A stretch of 64,000 nt of DNA from Herbaspirillum autotrophicum (GCF_001189915.1 NZ_LFLS01000002.1:124001-188000), one strand, 5' to 3'; positions 8,763 through 17,835 are shown, numbered from the stretch's first letter. Notes: generated by a model not told the origin, from the sequence alone. Translations and numbers: made by a program.

Positions 8763-9581
8763 ATGGAACGTGGCAAACATTCTGGCAAGGTACATACCGA
8801 AGGCGCCGACATCGCCTATGACTGCGAAGGGCAAGGGCCGTTGCTGTTGCTGGTTGTTGGCGGTAACGGTGACAGCCGCCGATACATTGAGTTGTCATCC
8901 CGTTTGGCCGACAGCTATACGGTGGTCCGTTACGACCGCCGTGCCAGTTGCCGCAGTAGTGGCGATGCCGCTGCCGATCTGGATATGGCGCAACAAGGAC
9001 GGGATGCCGCTGCTCTGATTCGCGCATTGGCTGCGGGTCCGGCTTATGTGTTCGGTAATAGCGGCGGTGCCAGCATCGCCCTGGCACTGACTGAAGGTCA
9101 TCCGGAACTGGTGCGCGGCCTGGTGGTGCATGAACCACCCGTCATGCGTATTTTGCCGGATGCCGACCAGCAAATGGCGTTGGTCGACGGCGTCTACGCC
9201 ACCTATCAGGCGCAAGGAACAGGGCCAGCCATGCGCCAGTTCGCCATGTCGCTGATTGGTTTCTCTCCGAGCGCCGCAGCACCGGGGGACCAAGGCGGCA
9301 ATATGGATCGTTTCATGGCCCATGAATATCTGCTGATCGGTCGCTACTTACCCGATCTCGGCAAGATACGACGCGACGGCGTGCCGGTAATCGCTTGTGC
9401 GGGCAGCGCTAGTCTTGACGCCTACTATGCCCGCACTGCCAAGGTGGCAGCCGAAATCCTTGCCTGTCCCTATGTCGAAATCGCTGGCCATCATTTGGCG
9501 TTCGTCACTGATCCTGATCTGTTTGCTACCGAATTGCGCAGCATGCTGCACAGACTGAGCGCGACTGAACTACCGGCCTGA
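8763..9581 (+). CDS. Alpha/beta-fold hydrolase
   Basis: About 272 residues from the ATG at 8763, chosen because GAGACAGGG lies 5-13 bases upstream; an ATG at 8739 has no clear ribosome binding site. The fold is a standard alpha/beta hydrolase: oxyanion strand LLLVVGGNGDS, nucleophile elbow FGNSGGA with the serine near residue 100, and the catalytic histidine in AGHHLAF near the end. DRRASCRSSGD precedes the nucleophile region. Such enzymes hydrolyse C-C bonds of meta-cleavage products or esters and lactones. It follows the dioxygenase and FAH-type genes and probably takes part in the same ring-fission sequence. Confidence 0.8.
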   Translation: MERGKHSGKVHTEGADIAYDCEGQGPLLLLVVGGNGDSRRYIELSSRLADSYTVVRYDRRASCRSSGDAAADLDMAQQGRDAAALIRALAAGPAYVFGNSGGASIALALTEGHPELVRGLVVHEPPVMRILPDADQQMALVDGVYATYQAQGTGPAMRQFAMSLIGFSPSAAAPGDQGGNMDRFMAHEYLLIGRYLPDLGKIRRDGVPVIACAGSASLDAYYARTAKVAAEILACPYVEIAGHHLAFVTDPDLFATELRSMLHRLSATELPA

Positions 9582-9707
9582 CACCTTTTTCATTCGCCGG
9601 CGGCCTTGGTTCGCCGGACCAACCAGCCACTGTTCGACGCTGGCCATGGCGGCATTGCCGCCACGGCGGCGTACGTCCTGGCTTTTGCTTCACACGTGAA
9701 TACGATC

Positions 9708-12392
9708 ATGGAAATGTTATCCGCAAGTAATTTGAACCAGCCGGTCGATAGCGACATGGTGGAAACGACCGAATGGCTGGAAGCGCTGCAAAGCGTGATC
9801 AGGGAAGCCGGTCCGGAGCGTGCGCGCTATCTGCTGTCGCGCTTGAGTGCCGCCACACAGCAAGCTGGCGTGCGCTGGCGTGACTCCCGCAACACGCCCT
9901 ATAACAACACCATCCGCGTCGAGGACGAACCGCCTTTTCCGGGTGGTTCTGATGCGCTGACAACAGAGCAGCGCATTGCCAGCCTGATACGCTGGAACGC
10001 GCTGGCGATGGTGGTGCGCGCCAACCGCGCCTATGGTGAGCTTGGCGGCCATATCGCCAGTTACGCGTCGGCAGCTGATCTGTTCGAGGTCGGCTTTAAC
10101 CATTTCTTCCGTGCGCGCACTGCCACTTTCGACGGCGACCTGGTGTACTTTCAGGCGCACTCGGCACCCGGTATTTATGCACGCGCGTTTCTTGAGGGCG
10201 ACCTGGGCGAGACTGAATTGTCGTTTTACCGGCAGGAAATTGAGGCAAAAAAACACGGTGCCCAAGGCCTGTCGTCTTACCCGCATCCGTGGCTGATGGA
10301 AAATTTCTGGCAATTTCCTACCGGCTCGATGGGGCTCGGGCCAATTAGTGCGATCTACCAGGCCCGTTTCATGCGTTACATGGGGCACCGTAATCTGTTG
10401 GCCTCGCAGGAACGCAAAGTGTGGGGCGTTTTCGGCGATGGCGAGATGGACGAGCCTGAATCGCTGGCTGCGCTAAGCCTCGCCGCACGCGAGAGTCTGG
10501 ATAACCTGGTGTTTGTGGTGAACTGCAATTTGCAGCGGCTGGACGGCCCGGTGCGCGGCAACGGCCATATTGTCGACGAGTTGGAAACCATCTTCGCCGG
10601 CGCCGGCTGGAACGTCATCAAACTGATGTGGGGCGCCGACTGGGACCCACTGTTCGCGCGCGACAAAACGGGTGAATTGCAAGCGGCGCTGAACCAGACC
10701 GTGGACGGTCAACTGCAAACCTTCGCCGCGAATGACGGCGCCTTCAATCGCGAGCACTTCTTCGGCCAGAACCCGGCGCTCAAGGAAATCGCCGCCATGT
10801 TGACGGACGACGAGATTGACCGCCTGCGGCGCGGCGGCCACGACATGAAAAAGATCCACGCTGCCTTCCATGCGGCGGCCAATCATCGTGGCCAGCCGAC
10901 CGTCATTCTGGCGCAGACAAAGAAGGGCTACGGCATGGGTACGGCGGGGCAGGGCAAGATGACGACCCACCAGCAGAAGAAGCTGGACGCGCGTGATCTG
11001 CTGGAGTTCCGCGACCGCTTCCGCCTGCCGATATCGGATGCCGATTGCGAGGCTCTGGCCTTCTATAAGCCCGCCGCGGACAGCGCGGAAATGCAGCACC
11101 TGTTACGCCGTCGCGAAGAACTGGGTGGCTTCATGCCGCGTCGCGTTAGCACGCACGTTCCACTGCCGGTGCCCGGGATTGATTCCTATGCGGCGTTCGC
11201 GCTGACCGCCGATGGCAAAGTGATGTCAAGCACAATGGCAGTCGTGCGTATGCTGGGCGGCTTGCTCAAGGATGCCGGCATTGGCAGGCATGTGGTGCCG
11301 ATTGTGGCCGATGAGGCGCGTACTTTTGGCATGGCCAATCTGTTCCGCCAGGTCGGCATCTATTCGGCGCAGGGGCAGCTATACGAACCCGAGGACATCG
11401 GATCCATCTTGTCCTATCGCGAAGCAAAGGACGGGCAGATTCTGGAAGAAGGCATCACCGAGGCCGGTGCCATTTCGTCATGGACGGCAGCAGCGACCAG
11501 CTACTCGGTGCACGGCACCCCGATGCTGCCGTTCTATATCTATTACTCGATGTTCGGCTTCCAGCGCATCGGCGACATGATCTGGGCGGCGGCTGATCAG
11601 CGCGCACGCGGTTTCCTGATCGGCGCCACGTCTGGACGCACCACCTTGGCCGGCGAAGGTTTGCAACATCAGGATGGCACCAGTCACCTGATCGCCGCTA
11701 CGGTGCCCAACTGCGTCGCTTATGACCCGGCCTACGCTTACGAGCTGGCGGTGATCGTGCAGGACGGCATGGAGCGCATGCTGGGCAAGAACGACGATGT
11801 GTTTTATTACGTTACCGTTACCAACGAGAACGAAGGGCAGCCGAGCATGCCCGCCGGCGTGGAAGAGGGCATACGGCGTGGCATGTACTGTTTGCAGCCG
11901 CAAGCGCAGGCTGATGTCAGGCTGCTGGCGGCCGGCCCGATCCTGAAAGAAGCGATAAAAGCGGCGCAACTGCTGCAGCAACATCTGGGCATCGCGGCTG
12001 AAGTATGGAGCGTGACCAGTTATACGGAACTGGCGCGCGATGGTATCGCCGCGCAGCGCAACGTGCGTCTTGGCCAGCGAGGGGAAGCGGCTTATGTCAC
12101 GCGCCAGCTGGGAACCAGTACGGCACCAGTGGTGGCGCTCAGCGATTACGTGCGCGCCATCCCGGAAAGCATTCGTGCATTTGTCCCCGGCGTCTACACC
12201 ACGTTGGGTACCGATGGTTTCGGCCGCAGCGACACACGCGCCAATCTGCGTGATTTTTTCGAGATCGATGCGAAGTGGATTGCCTACACGGCCTTAAGTG
12301 AACTGCCGGGCGGGAAGGATGCGGCGCAGTTGAAGGCATTCGCCGAGGTGCTGGGACTGGATTTGAATCAGGCCTGGTCGGCGACGGTATAA
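9708..12392 (+). CDS. aceE: Pyruvate dehydrogenase E1-type component (homodimeric AceE family)
   Basis: About 894 residues from ATG 9708, close to the usual 885-900 for AceE; the frame is open back to a TTG at 9606, but those residues match nothing. The thiamine diphosphate motif is GDGEMDEPESLAALSLA...FVVNCNLQRLDGP, with EFFGQNP and TKKGYGMG downstream and the transketolase-like middle and C-terminal domains intact. It oxidatively decarboxylates a 2-oxo acid and passes the acyl group to the lipoyl arm of E2. With the next two genes it forms a full private complex inside an aromatic operon, which is unusual because the housekeeping copy is normally elsewhere. Substrate may be pyruvate released by ring cleavage or a related 2-oxo acid. 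Confidence 0.92.
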   Translation: MEMLSASNLNQPVDSDMVETTEWLEALQSVIREAGPERARYLLSRLSAATQQAGVRWRDSRNTPYNNTIRVEDEPPFPGGSDALTTEQRIASLIRWNALAMVVRANRAYGELGGHIASYASAADLFEVGFNHFFRARTATFDGDLVYFQAHSAPGIYARAFLEGDLGETELSFYRQEIEAKKHGAQGLSSYPHPWLMENFWQFPTGSMGLGPISAIYQARFMRYMGHRNLLASQERKVWGVFGDGEMDEPESLAALSLAARESLDNLVFVVNCNLQRLDGPVRGNGHIVDELETIFAGAGWNVIKLMWGADWDPLFARDKTGELQAALNQTVDGQLQTFAANDGAFNREHFFGQNPALKEIAAMLTDDEIDRLRRGGHDMKKIHAAFHAAANHRGQPTVILAQTKKGYGMGTAGQGKMTTHQQKKLDARDLLEFRDRFRLPISDADCEALAFYKPAADSAEMQHLLRRREELGGFMPRRVSTHVPLPVPGIDSYAAFALTADGKVMSSTMAVVRMLGGLLKDAGIGRHVVPIVADEARTFGMANLFRQVGIYSAQGQLYEPEDIGSILSYREAKDGQILEEGITEAGAISSWTAAATSYSVHGTPMLPFYIYYSMFGFQRIGDMIWAAADQRARGFLIGATSGRTTLAGEGLQHQDGTSHLIAATVPNCVAYDPAYAYELAVIVQDGMERMLGKNDDVFYYVTVTNENEGQPSMPAGVEEGIRRGMYCLQPQAQADVRLLAAGPILKEAIKAAQLLQQHLGIAAEVWSVTSYTELARDGIAAQRNVRLGQRGEAAYVTRQLGTSTAPVVALSDYVRAIPESIRAFVPGVYTTLGTDGFGRSDTRANLRDFFEIDAKWIAYTALSELPGGKDAAQLKAFAEVLGLDLNQAWSATV

Positions 12393-12407
12393 ACGAGAGA
12401 AGAGTAG

Positions 12408-13694
12408 ATGAACATAATAGAAATCAGAGTTCCCGATATCGGTGACTTCAAGGGTGTCGAAGTCATTGAATTACTGGTCAAGCCCGGCGATGTCGTCGCA
12501 GTTGAGCAATCCCTGATGACGGTGGAATCGGACAAGGCCAGCATTGAAATCCCGTCCAGCCATGCGGGCGTGGTGAAGGAATGGAAAGTCAACATCGGCG
12601 ATACGGTGGCCGAGGGCGCGCTGGTGCTAATGCTTGAAGGATCGGTCGGCACGGCTGCCCAAGCGCAGGCCGCGCCAGCACCTGCGGTTGCAGTAACAGA
12701 TCCAATTCCTGTTTTGGCCCCGGCTCCTGCCGTCGCCGTTGCGAGCGTGACACCAGGTCGGGTTGTCGTCGGCGCGCTGACCCACGCTTCGCCTTCCGTG
12801 CGCAAGTTCGCCCGTGAATTGGGCGTGAATTTGAGCCGCGTACCAGGTTCTGGCTCGAAAGGTCGTATCACCAAAAGTGATGTGCAAGGCTTTGTCAAGG
12901 AAGCGGTATCAGGTGCCAGTACGGCAACTGGTCGCGACGCCAACCAGAACGGTTCAGGCCTGAATCTGCTACCATGGCCAGCGCTCGATTTCAGCAAGTT
13001 CGGCGAAACCGAACTCCAGGCACTGCCGCGCATCAAGAAAATTTCGGGTCCAAACCTGCACCGCAACTGGGTCATGATTCCGCATGTGACGCAATGGGAA
13101 GATGCTGACGTGACGGAACTGGAAGCGTTGCGTGTTGCGTCCAATGCGAAAAACAAGGATGCGGCAAAACTGACCATGCTCGCTTTCGTGATCAAGGCCG
13201 CCGTGGCCGCGCTGGCAAAGTACCCGGCGTTCAATTCTTCTCTGGACGCGAAGGGCGAAAACCTGATCTTGAAAAAGTATTACAACATCGGCTTCGCAGC
13301 AGATACACCGAATGGCCTGGTGGTGCCGGTGATCAGGAATGCTGACAGCAAGGGCGTAGCGCGGATCGCGCAGGAAATGGGGCAGTTGTCGGCACAGGCA
13401 CGCGACGGCAAATTGAAGCCGGCCGACATGCAAGGCGCGACCTTCACCATTTCTTCGCTGGGCGGCATCGGCAGCACGGCGTTTACGCCAATCATCAATG
13501 CCCCGGAAGTGGCAATCCTGGGCCTGTCGAAGTCGGTAATGAAGCCGCTCTGGGACGGGAATATTTTCCAGCCCCGGCTGGTCTTGCCGTTGTCGCTGTC
13601 GTATGACCATCGCGTGATCGACGGCGCCACGGGTGCACGCTTCGCCGCCTATCTGGCCGAGGTGCTGGCCGATATGCGCAAGATTCTGTTGTGA
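12408..13694 (+). CDS. aceF: Dihydrolipoamide acyltransferase E2 component
   Basis: At 428 residues, with a single lipoyl domain (1-78, lipoylated lysine K43 in VESDKASIE), an Ala/Pro/Val linker (80-122), a peripheral-subunit-binding domain (about 125-163, HASPSVRKFARELGVNLSRV) and a catalytic domain ending with the acetyltransferase motif YDHRVIDG (H401, D405). Housekeeping proteobacterial AceF often has two or three lipoyl domains, so this is a compact form. The gene begins 15 bp after the E1 gene and is followed by E3. It transfers the acyl group from E1 to CoA in the cytoplasm. Confidence 0.92.
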   Translation: MNIIEIRVPDIGDFKGVEVIELLVKPGDVVAVEQSLMTVESDKASIEIPSSHAGVVKEWKVNIGDTVAEGALVLMLEGSVGTAAQAQAAPAPAVAVTDPIPVLAPAPAVAVASVTPGRVVVGALTHASPSVRKFARELGVNLSRVPGSGSKGRITKSDVQGFVKEAVSGASTATGRDANQNGSGLNLLPWPALDFSKFGETELQALPRIKKISGPNLHRNWVMIPHVTQWEDADVTELEALRVASNAKNKDAAKLTMLAFVIKAAVAALAKYPAFNSSLDAKGENLILKKYYNIGFAADTPNGLVVPVIRNADSKGVARIAQEMGQLSAQARDGKLKPADMQGATFTISSLGGIGSTAFTPIINAPEVAILGLSKSVMKPLWDGNIFQPRLVLPLSLSYDHRVIDGATGARFAAYLAEVLADMRKILL

Positions 13695-13704
13695 AGGGTA
13701 TGGC

Positions 13705-15144
13705 ATGAGCATCATTGAAACTGATATCACCTGCGACATAATGGTGCTGGGCGGCGGTCCTGGCGGCTATTCGGCAGCATTCCGCGCGGCCGATCTGGGC
13801 CTGTCCACCGTCATCGTCGAACGCTACGCCACACTGGGTGGCGTATGTCTGAACGTCGGCTGCATCCCGTCGAAGGCGCTGCTGCACGTGGCTGCCGTGA
13901 TCGACGAGACGGCGCACATGTCCGCCACGGGCGTCACATTTGCCAAGCCGGCCATCGATATCAACCAGGTCCGCAAGTACAAGGAAGGCGTCATCGCCAA
14001 CATGACGAGTGGCCTGGCCGGCATGGCTAAGGCGCGCAAGACGCAAGTGGTGACGGGCGTGGGCCAGTTCCTCAGCGCCAATCACATCGAGGTGACGGCG
14101 GCTGACGGCACGAAGAAGGTCGTGCAGTTCAAGCAAGCCATTATTGCTGCCGGTTCGTCCGTGGTGAAACTGCCATTCATGCCGGAAGATCCGCGCATTG
14201 TCGATTCGACGGGCGCGCTGGAAGTGCGCCAGATTCCGAAACGCATGTTGGTCATCGGCGGCGGCATCATCGGTCTGGAAATGGCGACGGTCTATTCCAC
14301 TTTTGGTACGCGCATCGACGTCGTGGAAATGACGGATGGTTTGATGCAAGGTGCGGACCGCGATGCCGTCAAGGTGTGGCAGAAGTTCAACGAAAAGCGC
14401 TTCGACAACATCATGACCAAGACCAAAACGGTAGCCGTCGAGGCACTGCCGGACGGCATCAAGGTCACGTTCGAAGCAGCGGAAGCGAGTGCCACGGCAC
14501 CACCACCGCAGATCTACGATATGGTACTCGTCGCCGTCGGCCGTAGCCCGAACGGCAAGAGACTCGCCGCCGACAAGGCTGGCGTCGCAGTCACCGACCA
14601 TGGCTTCATCAGCGTCGACAGCCAGATGCGCACCAATGTGCCGAACATCTTCGCCATCGGCGATCTAGTGGGGCAGCCGATGCTGGCCCACAAGGCCGTG
14701 CATGAAGCGCACGTGGCCGCCGAAGCGGCTGCCGGTCAGAAGTCGTACTTCGACGTCAAGGTGATCCCGTCGGTCGCCTACACCGACCCGGAAGTGGCAT
14801 GGGTCGGCATCACGGAAGACGAAGCGACAGCCAAGGGCATCAAGGTTGAGAAGGGCCATTTCCCGTGGGCCGCCTCGGGCCGTGCCGTGGCCAATGGTCG
14901 TGCGGAAGGTTTCACCAAGCTGCTGTTCGACGCGGAAACGCACCGCATCATCGGCGGCACCATCGTCGGTACCCATGCGGGAGATATGATCGGAGAGATT
15001 GCCCTGGCCATCGAAATGGGTTGCGACGGCACCGATATCGGCAAAACCATCCACCCGCACCCAACCTTGGGTGAATCGATCGGTATGGCCGCGGAAGTGG
15101 TTGAAGGTGTGTGCACGGACTTGCCGCCGCTGCGCAAGCGCTAA
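13705..15144 (+). CDS. lpdA: Dihydrolipoamide dehydrogenase E3 component
   Basis: 479 residues from ATG 13705, 10 bp after the E2 stop; an upstream in-frame start at 13633 would lie inside the E2 gene. FAD-binding GGGPGGYSAAFRAADLG begins at residue 16, the redox-active disulfide is C48/C53 (GGVCLNVGCIPSK), NAD binding is MLVIGGGIIGLEMA, and the C-terminal interface has the catalytic HPHPTLGES. It lacks the N-terminal lipoyl domain often fused to the E3 of housekeeping PDH in betaproteobacteria. It re-oxidises the E2 lipoyl group with NAD. Last gene of the first catabolic unit, convergent with the MarR gene. Confidence 0.93.
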   Translation: MSIIETDITCDIMVLGGGPGGYSAAFRAADLGLSTVIVERYATLGGVCLNVGCIPSKALLHVAAVIDETAHMSATGVTFAKPAIDINQVRKYKEGVIANMTSGLAGMAKARKTQVVTGVGQFLSANHIEVTAADGTKKVVQFKQAIIAAGSSVVKLPFMPEDPRIVDSTGALEVRQIPKRMLVIGGGIIGLEMATVYSTFGTRIDVVEMTDGLMQGADRDAVKVWQKFNEKRFDNIMTKTKTVAVEALPDGIKVTFEAAEASATAPPPQIYDMVLVAVGRSPNGKRLAADKAGVAVTDHGFISVDSQMRTNVPNIFAIGDLVGQPMLAHKAVHEAHVAAEAAAGQKSYFDVKVIPSVAYTDPEVAWVGITEDEATAKGIKVEKGHFPWAASGRAVANGRAEGFTKLLFDAETHRIIGGTIVGTHAGDMIGEIALAIEMGCDGTDIGKTIHPHPTLGESIGMAAEVVEGVCTDLPPLRKR

Positions 15145-15156
15145 GCCGGACGGCGG

Positions 15157-15687
15157 TTAAACGTCGTCGCTGGCCGCCAGCCCGGCGCGCACTTCCAGCA
15201 GCAAGGTTCTCAGTTCGGCGTATTTTCGGGCACCCACAGTCGCTTCAAATTGCGCCTCAACTTCGGCGATGGCCTTGCGGCAGTGTTGCATAAGTTTGCG
15301 GCCCTCGGCGGTAAATTTCACAACACGGGCGCGGGCATCGATCGCGTCCGTGGTTGCCACCAGGTAGCCGAGTCGCTCGCACTCGGTCAGTACCTGGCTC
15401 ATTGCGCCCTTGGTGACATTGGCGCGCGCCGCGATCTCGGTCACGCGTGTGCCGTCGTAGTCGATGTTGCGGAACACGCGCAGATGCGTCAGCTTTACAT
15501 CGGCGAAACCTTGCCGCGCCAGACTTTGCAGCATGCTGGCCTCGAAGTGGTTGTAGCAAAAAATCGAGAGTCGGCCGATGTTGTCATGACGCCAGGCATT
15601 CCTTTCGTCTGCCGCCAGCCCTTCGGCGCGTTCGGCCGACAGCGAGAGTTTGTCTTGCGAAAGGGAATGGCTGGATTTCTTGATCAT
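15157..15687 (-). CDS. MarR-family regulator of the Rieske oxygenase unit
   Basis: About 176 residues from ATG 15687. A longer frame to 15780 is rejected because it would run through the operator and the gene's own -10 box. The winged helix is clear: VTEIAARANVTKGAMSQVLTECERLGYL, then the wing and the dimerising helices at both ends. The N-terminus is extended and basic (MIKKSSHSLSQDKLSLSAERAEG). It is divergent from the Rieske oxygenase unit and convergent with lpdA. Family members usually repress divergent catabolic genes until a phenolic ligand binds; that is the likely role here. Confidence 0.87.
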   Translation of the reverse strand: MIKKSSHSLSQDKLSLSAERAEGLAADERNAWRHDNIGRLSIFCYNHFEASMLQSLARQGFADVKLTHLRVFRNIDYDGTRVTEIAARANVTKGAMSQVLTECERLGYLVATTDAIDARARVVKFTAEGRKLMQHCRKAIAEVEAQFEATVGARKYAELRTLLLEVRAGLAASDDV

Positions 15688-15724
15688 CTGGTGCCCGGGC
15701 TTGGCTTGTGTTGATGGAACGGCT

Positions 15725-15747
15725 ACGCAGTATACAACGTACAGCGT
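15725..15747. promoter_or_regulatory. Inverted repeat, probable MarR operator
   Basis: Arms ACGCAGTA (15725-15732) and TACAGCGT (15740-15747) match at 7 of 8 positions around a 7-base spacer. The left arm overlaps a minus-strand -10 box TATACT (15729-15734) for the MarR gene, so binding there would shut off the regulator itself. It lies about 30 bp upstream of the -35 box of the Rieske unit. Confidence 0.55.
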
Positions 15748-15774
15748 AAGGCACTTTTTGCTTGCTGATTGCCG

Positions 15775-15803
15775 TTGCATTGGTTTTGTTTCGTAACTAT
15801 ACT
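15775..15803 (+). promoter_or_regulatory. Promoter of the Rieske oxygenase unit
   Basis: A -35-like TTGCAT (15775-15780), 17 bases, then -10 box TATACT (15798-15803). Transcription would begin near 15810, giving a short leader with AAAAAAAAGGAGACA before the ATG at 15836. Confidence 0.55.
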
Positions 15804-15835
15804 ATATTTGCCGGATTAAAAAAAAGGAGACAAGC

Positions 15836-16858
15836 ATGACTTATTTACGCAATGCCTGGTACGCCGCCGCATTCGACCACGAAGTTGGCGACCAGCTTCT
15901 GGCACGCACGCTGCTAGACCAATTTCTGGTGTTCTACCGCGACCTCGATGGCAAGCCGGTGGCACTGGCGGATCGCTGTCCGCACCGCTTTGCTCCGCTG
16001 TCGATGGGCAAGCTGGTGGATGGTGTGGTTCAGTGCTCCTATCACGGCATGCGCTTCGGTTCCAACGGTGCGTGCGTGCACAATCCGCACGGAGCGGTAC
16101 CGAAGGCGGCACAGGTGCCAGTTTTTCCGCTGCTGGAACGCCATGGCCTGGTGTGGATCTGGATGGGCGAAGCCGATAAAGCCGACCCCGCGTTATTGCC
16201 TGATTTCAGTGCCATCGACGACCATGTCAAGCGCGCCCCGGTGCGCGGTTATCTGCGGGTCGGCTGTAACTACCAGTTGGTGACAGACAACTTGCTGGAC
16301 TTGAGCCACGTGGCTTACCTGCACACATTGATCGGCAATGCGGATTCGAGCGCCCGCAATTCGTTCGAGATGAAGGTCGAGGGTAATACCGTCTACGCGT
16401 ACAACCGCATGCCGGCTGAGCCGCTGACGCCGCTGTGGCGCATGATGTGGAACAAGCCATCCAATGTCGGCGACCGCCGTGCCCACATGCGCTGGGATCC
16501 GCCGTCGTTGCTGTCGCTCGATATCGGCATCACCGAATGTGGTCGGCCGGAATCCGAAGGCCCGGGCGCGGCGGTCGCCCATATCCTCACGCCTGAGACC
16601 AAAGGCTCGACCCATTATTTCTGGGTATTTGCACGCGACACGCTGATCGACGATGAATCGCTGAGCGAGAAGATCCGTGTCGGTATCGACAGCGTATTCC
16701 GCCTGGAGGATGACCCGATGGTCACCGCTTGCGAATCGCGCATGGGCGGTGCCGAGCTGATGGACTTGAAGCCGGTGATGCTGACCACCGATGCCTCCGC
16801 AGTGCGTGCCCGCCGCGTGCTGGCGGCCCTGATCGAGAAGGAAAAGGTTACGCTATGA
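15836..16858 (+). CDS. Rieske [2Fe-2S] oxygenase, VanA-like (probable O-demethylase oxygenase)
   Basis: At 340 residues, the size of vanillate O-demethylase VanA. Rieske ligands are C48-x-H50 (CPHRFAPL) and C67-x2-H70 (CSYHGMRF). The mononuclear iron site is D151-NLL-D155-LS-H158-x4-H163 (DNLLDLSHVAYLH). The C-terminal third is the helix-grip domain. Strong ribosome binding site AAAGGAGACAAGC. It overlaps the reductase gene by 4 bp, so the two form an oxygenase/reductase pair. VanA-type enzymes remove methyl groups from aryl methyl ethers or N-methyl groups as formaldehyde, which fits the formaldehyde dehydrogenase at 26616. Substrate identity is not fixed by sequence. Confidence 0.87.
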   Translation: MTYLRNAWYAAAFDHEVGDQLLARTLLDQFLVFYRDLDGKPVALADRCPHRFAPLSMGKLVDGVVQCSYHGMRFGSNGACVHNPHGAVPKAAQVPVFPLLERHGLVWIWMGEADKADPALLPDFSAIDDHVKRAPVRGYLRVGCNYQLVTDNLLDLSHVAYLHTLIGNADSSARNSFEMKVEGNTVYAYNRMPAEPLTPLWRMMWNKPSNVGDRRAHMRWDPPSLLSLDIGITECGRPESEGPGAAVAHILTPETKGSTHYFWVFARDTLIDDESLSEKIRVGIDSVFRLEDDPMVTACESRMGGAELMDLKPVMLTTDASAVRARRVLAALIEKEKVTL

Positions 16859-17817
16859 GCGACACGCTACTCAAGGTGCGCGTGGCACGCAAGGCGGTCG
16901 AAGCGCTCGATATTGTCAGCCTCGAACTGGTGGCAACGGAAGGGGCAGGGCTGCCGCCGTTTTCGGCCGGCTCCCATGTCGACTTGCATTTGCCAAACGG
17001 GATCAGCCGCCAGTACTCACTGTGCAATGATCCGACCGAGTCGCACCGCTACCTGCTGAGCATCTTGCGCGATCCCGCCAGCCGGGGCGGCTCTCAGGCA
17101 GTGCATGAACTGGTGCGCGAAGGCGACGAGTTGCAGATCAGCACACCGAAGAACCATTTCGCACTGGTGCCGGAGGCCGAGCACAGTTTGCTGCTCGCCG
17201 GCGGCATCGGTGTGACGCCCATTCTGTGCATGGCCGAACGGCTGGCGAAGACCTCGGCCAGCTTCGAAATGCATTACTGCTCCCGCGCCCCGGAGCGCAC
17301 CGCCTTTCGCGCACGCATCGGCGCTTCGCCGTTCGCCGATCGCGTGCATTTCCATTTTGACAGTGAAGGCCCGCAGCAGCGATTGGCGCTGGACGTCTTG
17401 CTAGCGCAGGCCGCACCAGGTACGCATCTGTATGTGTGCGGTCCGAAGGGTTTCATGGACGCGGTGCTGGCCAGCGCACGCGCCAAGGGCTGGCCAGAAG
17501 ACCGGCTGCACTATGAGTTCTTCGCCGGCGCCGCACCCGTAACCGACGGCCAGGCATTTGAAGTGCGCCTGGCCAGTTCTGGCCGCACGGTAGCGGTACC
17601 TGCAGGGCAAAGCGTGGTGGCCGCGTTGGCGCAAGCCGGTGTGCACATTCCGGTGTCCTGCGAACAAGGTGTGTGCGGCACTTGCCTGACGCGGGTACTG
17701 GATGGCCAGCCTGATCACCAGGACATGTACCTGACGCCGGACGAGCAGGAGCGCAACGACCAGTTTTTGCCCTGCTGTTCGCGCTCGAAATCGGCACTGC
17801 TGGTGCTCGATCTGTAA
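16855..17817 (+). CDS. VanB-like flavin/ferredoxin reductase
   Basis: 320 residues from ATG 16855, which forms ATGA with the upstream stop. Flavin-binding RQYSLCNDP is near residue 50, the nicotinamide domain has LLAGGIGVTPILCMAERL, and the C-terminal plant-type [2Fe-2S] domain has CEQGVCGTCLTRV with a fourth cysteine in FLPCCSRS. This order (FMN, NAD, 2Fe-2S) is that of phthalate dioxygenase reductase and VanB. It passes electrons from NADH to the Rieske oxygenases. Only one reductase is encoded for two oxygenases in this unit, so it probably serves both. Confidence 0.9.
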   Translation: MSDTLLKVRVARKAVEALDIVSLELVATEGAGLPPFSAGSHVDLHLPNGISRQYSLCNDPTESHRYLLSILRDPASRGGSQAVHELVREGDELQISTPKNHFALVPEAEHSLLLAGGIGVTPILCMAERLAKTSASFEMHYCSRAPERTAFRARIGASPFADRVHFHFDSEGPQQRLALDVLLAQAAPGTHLYVCGPKGFMDAVLASARAKGWPEDRLHYEFFAGAAPVTDGQAFEVRLASSGRTVAVPAGQSVVAALAQAGVHIPVSCEQGVCGTCLTRVLDGQPDHQDMYLTPDEQERNDQFLPCCSRSKSALLVLDL

Positions 17818-17835
17818 AACAACAAGGAGACAATC

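Noticed and set aside
9606..9707. N-terminal extension of aceE from a TTG start
   Set aside because: The extra 34 residues match nothing in AceE, and the length from ATG 9708 (894) is that of the family; the extension is probably untranslated, although 9708 also lacks a strong ribosome binding site.
13495..14601. 368-codon minus-strand frame over lpdA
   Set aside because: Shadow of the dihydrolipoamide dehydrogenase gene; low-complexity Arg/His/Asp product.
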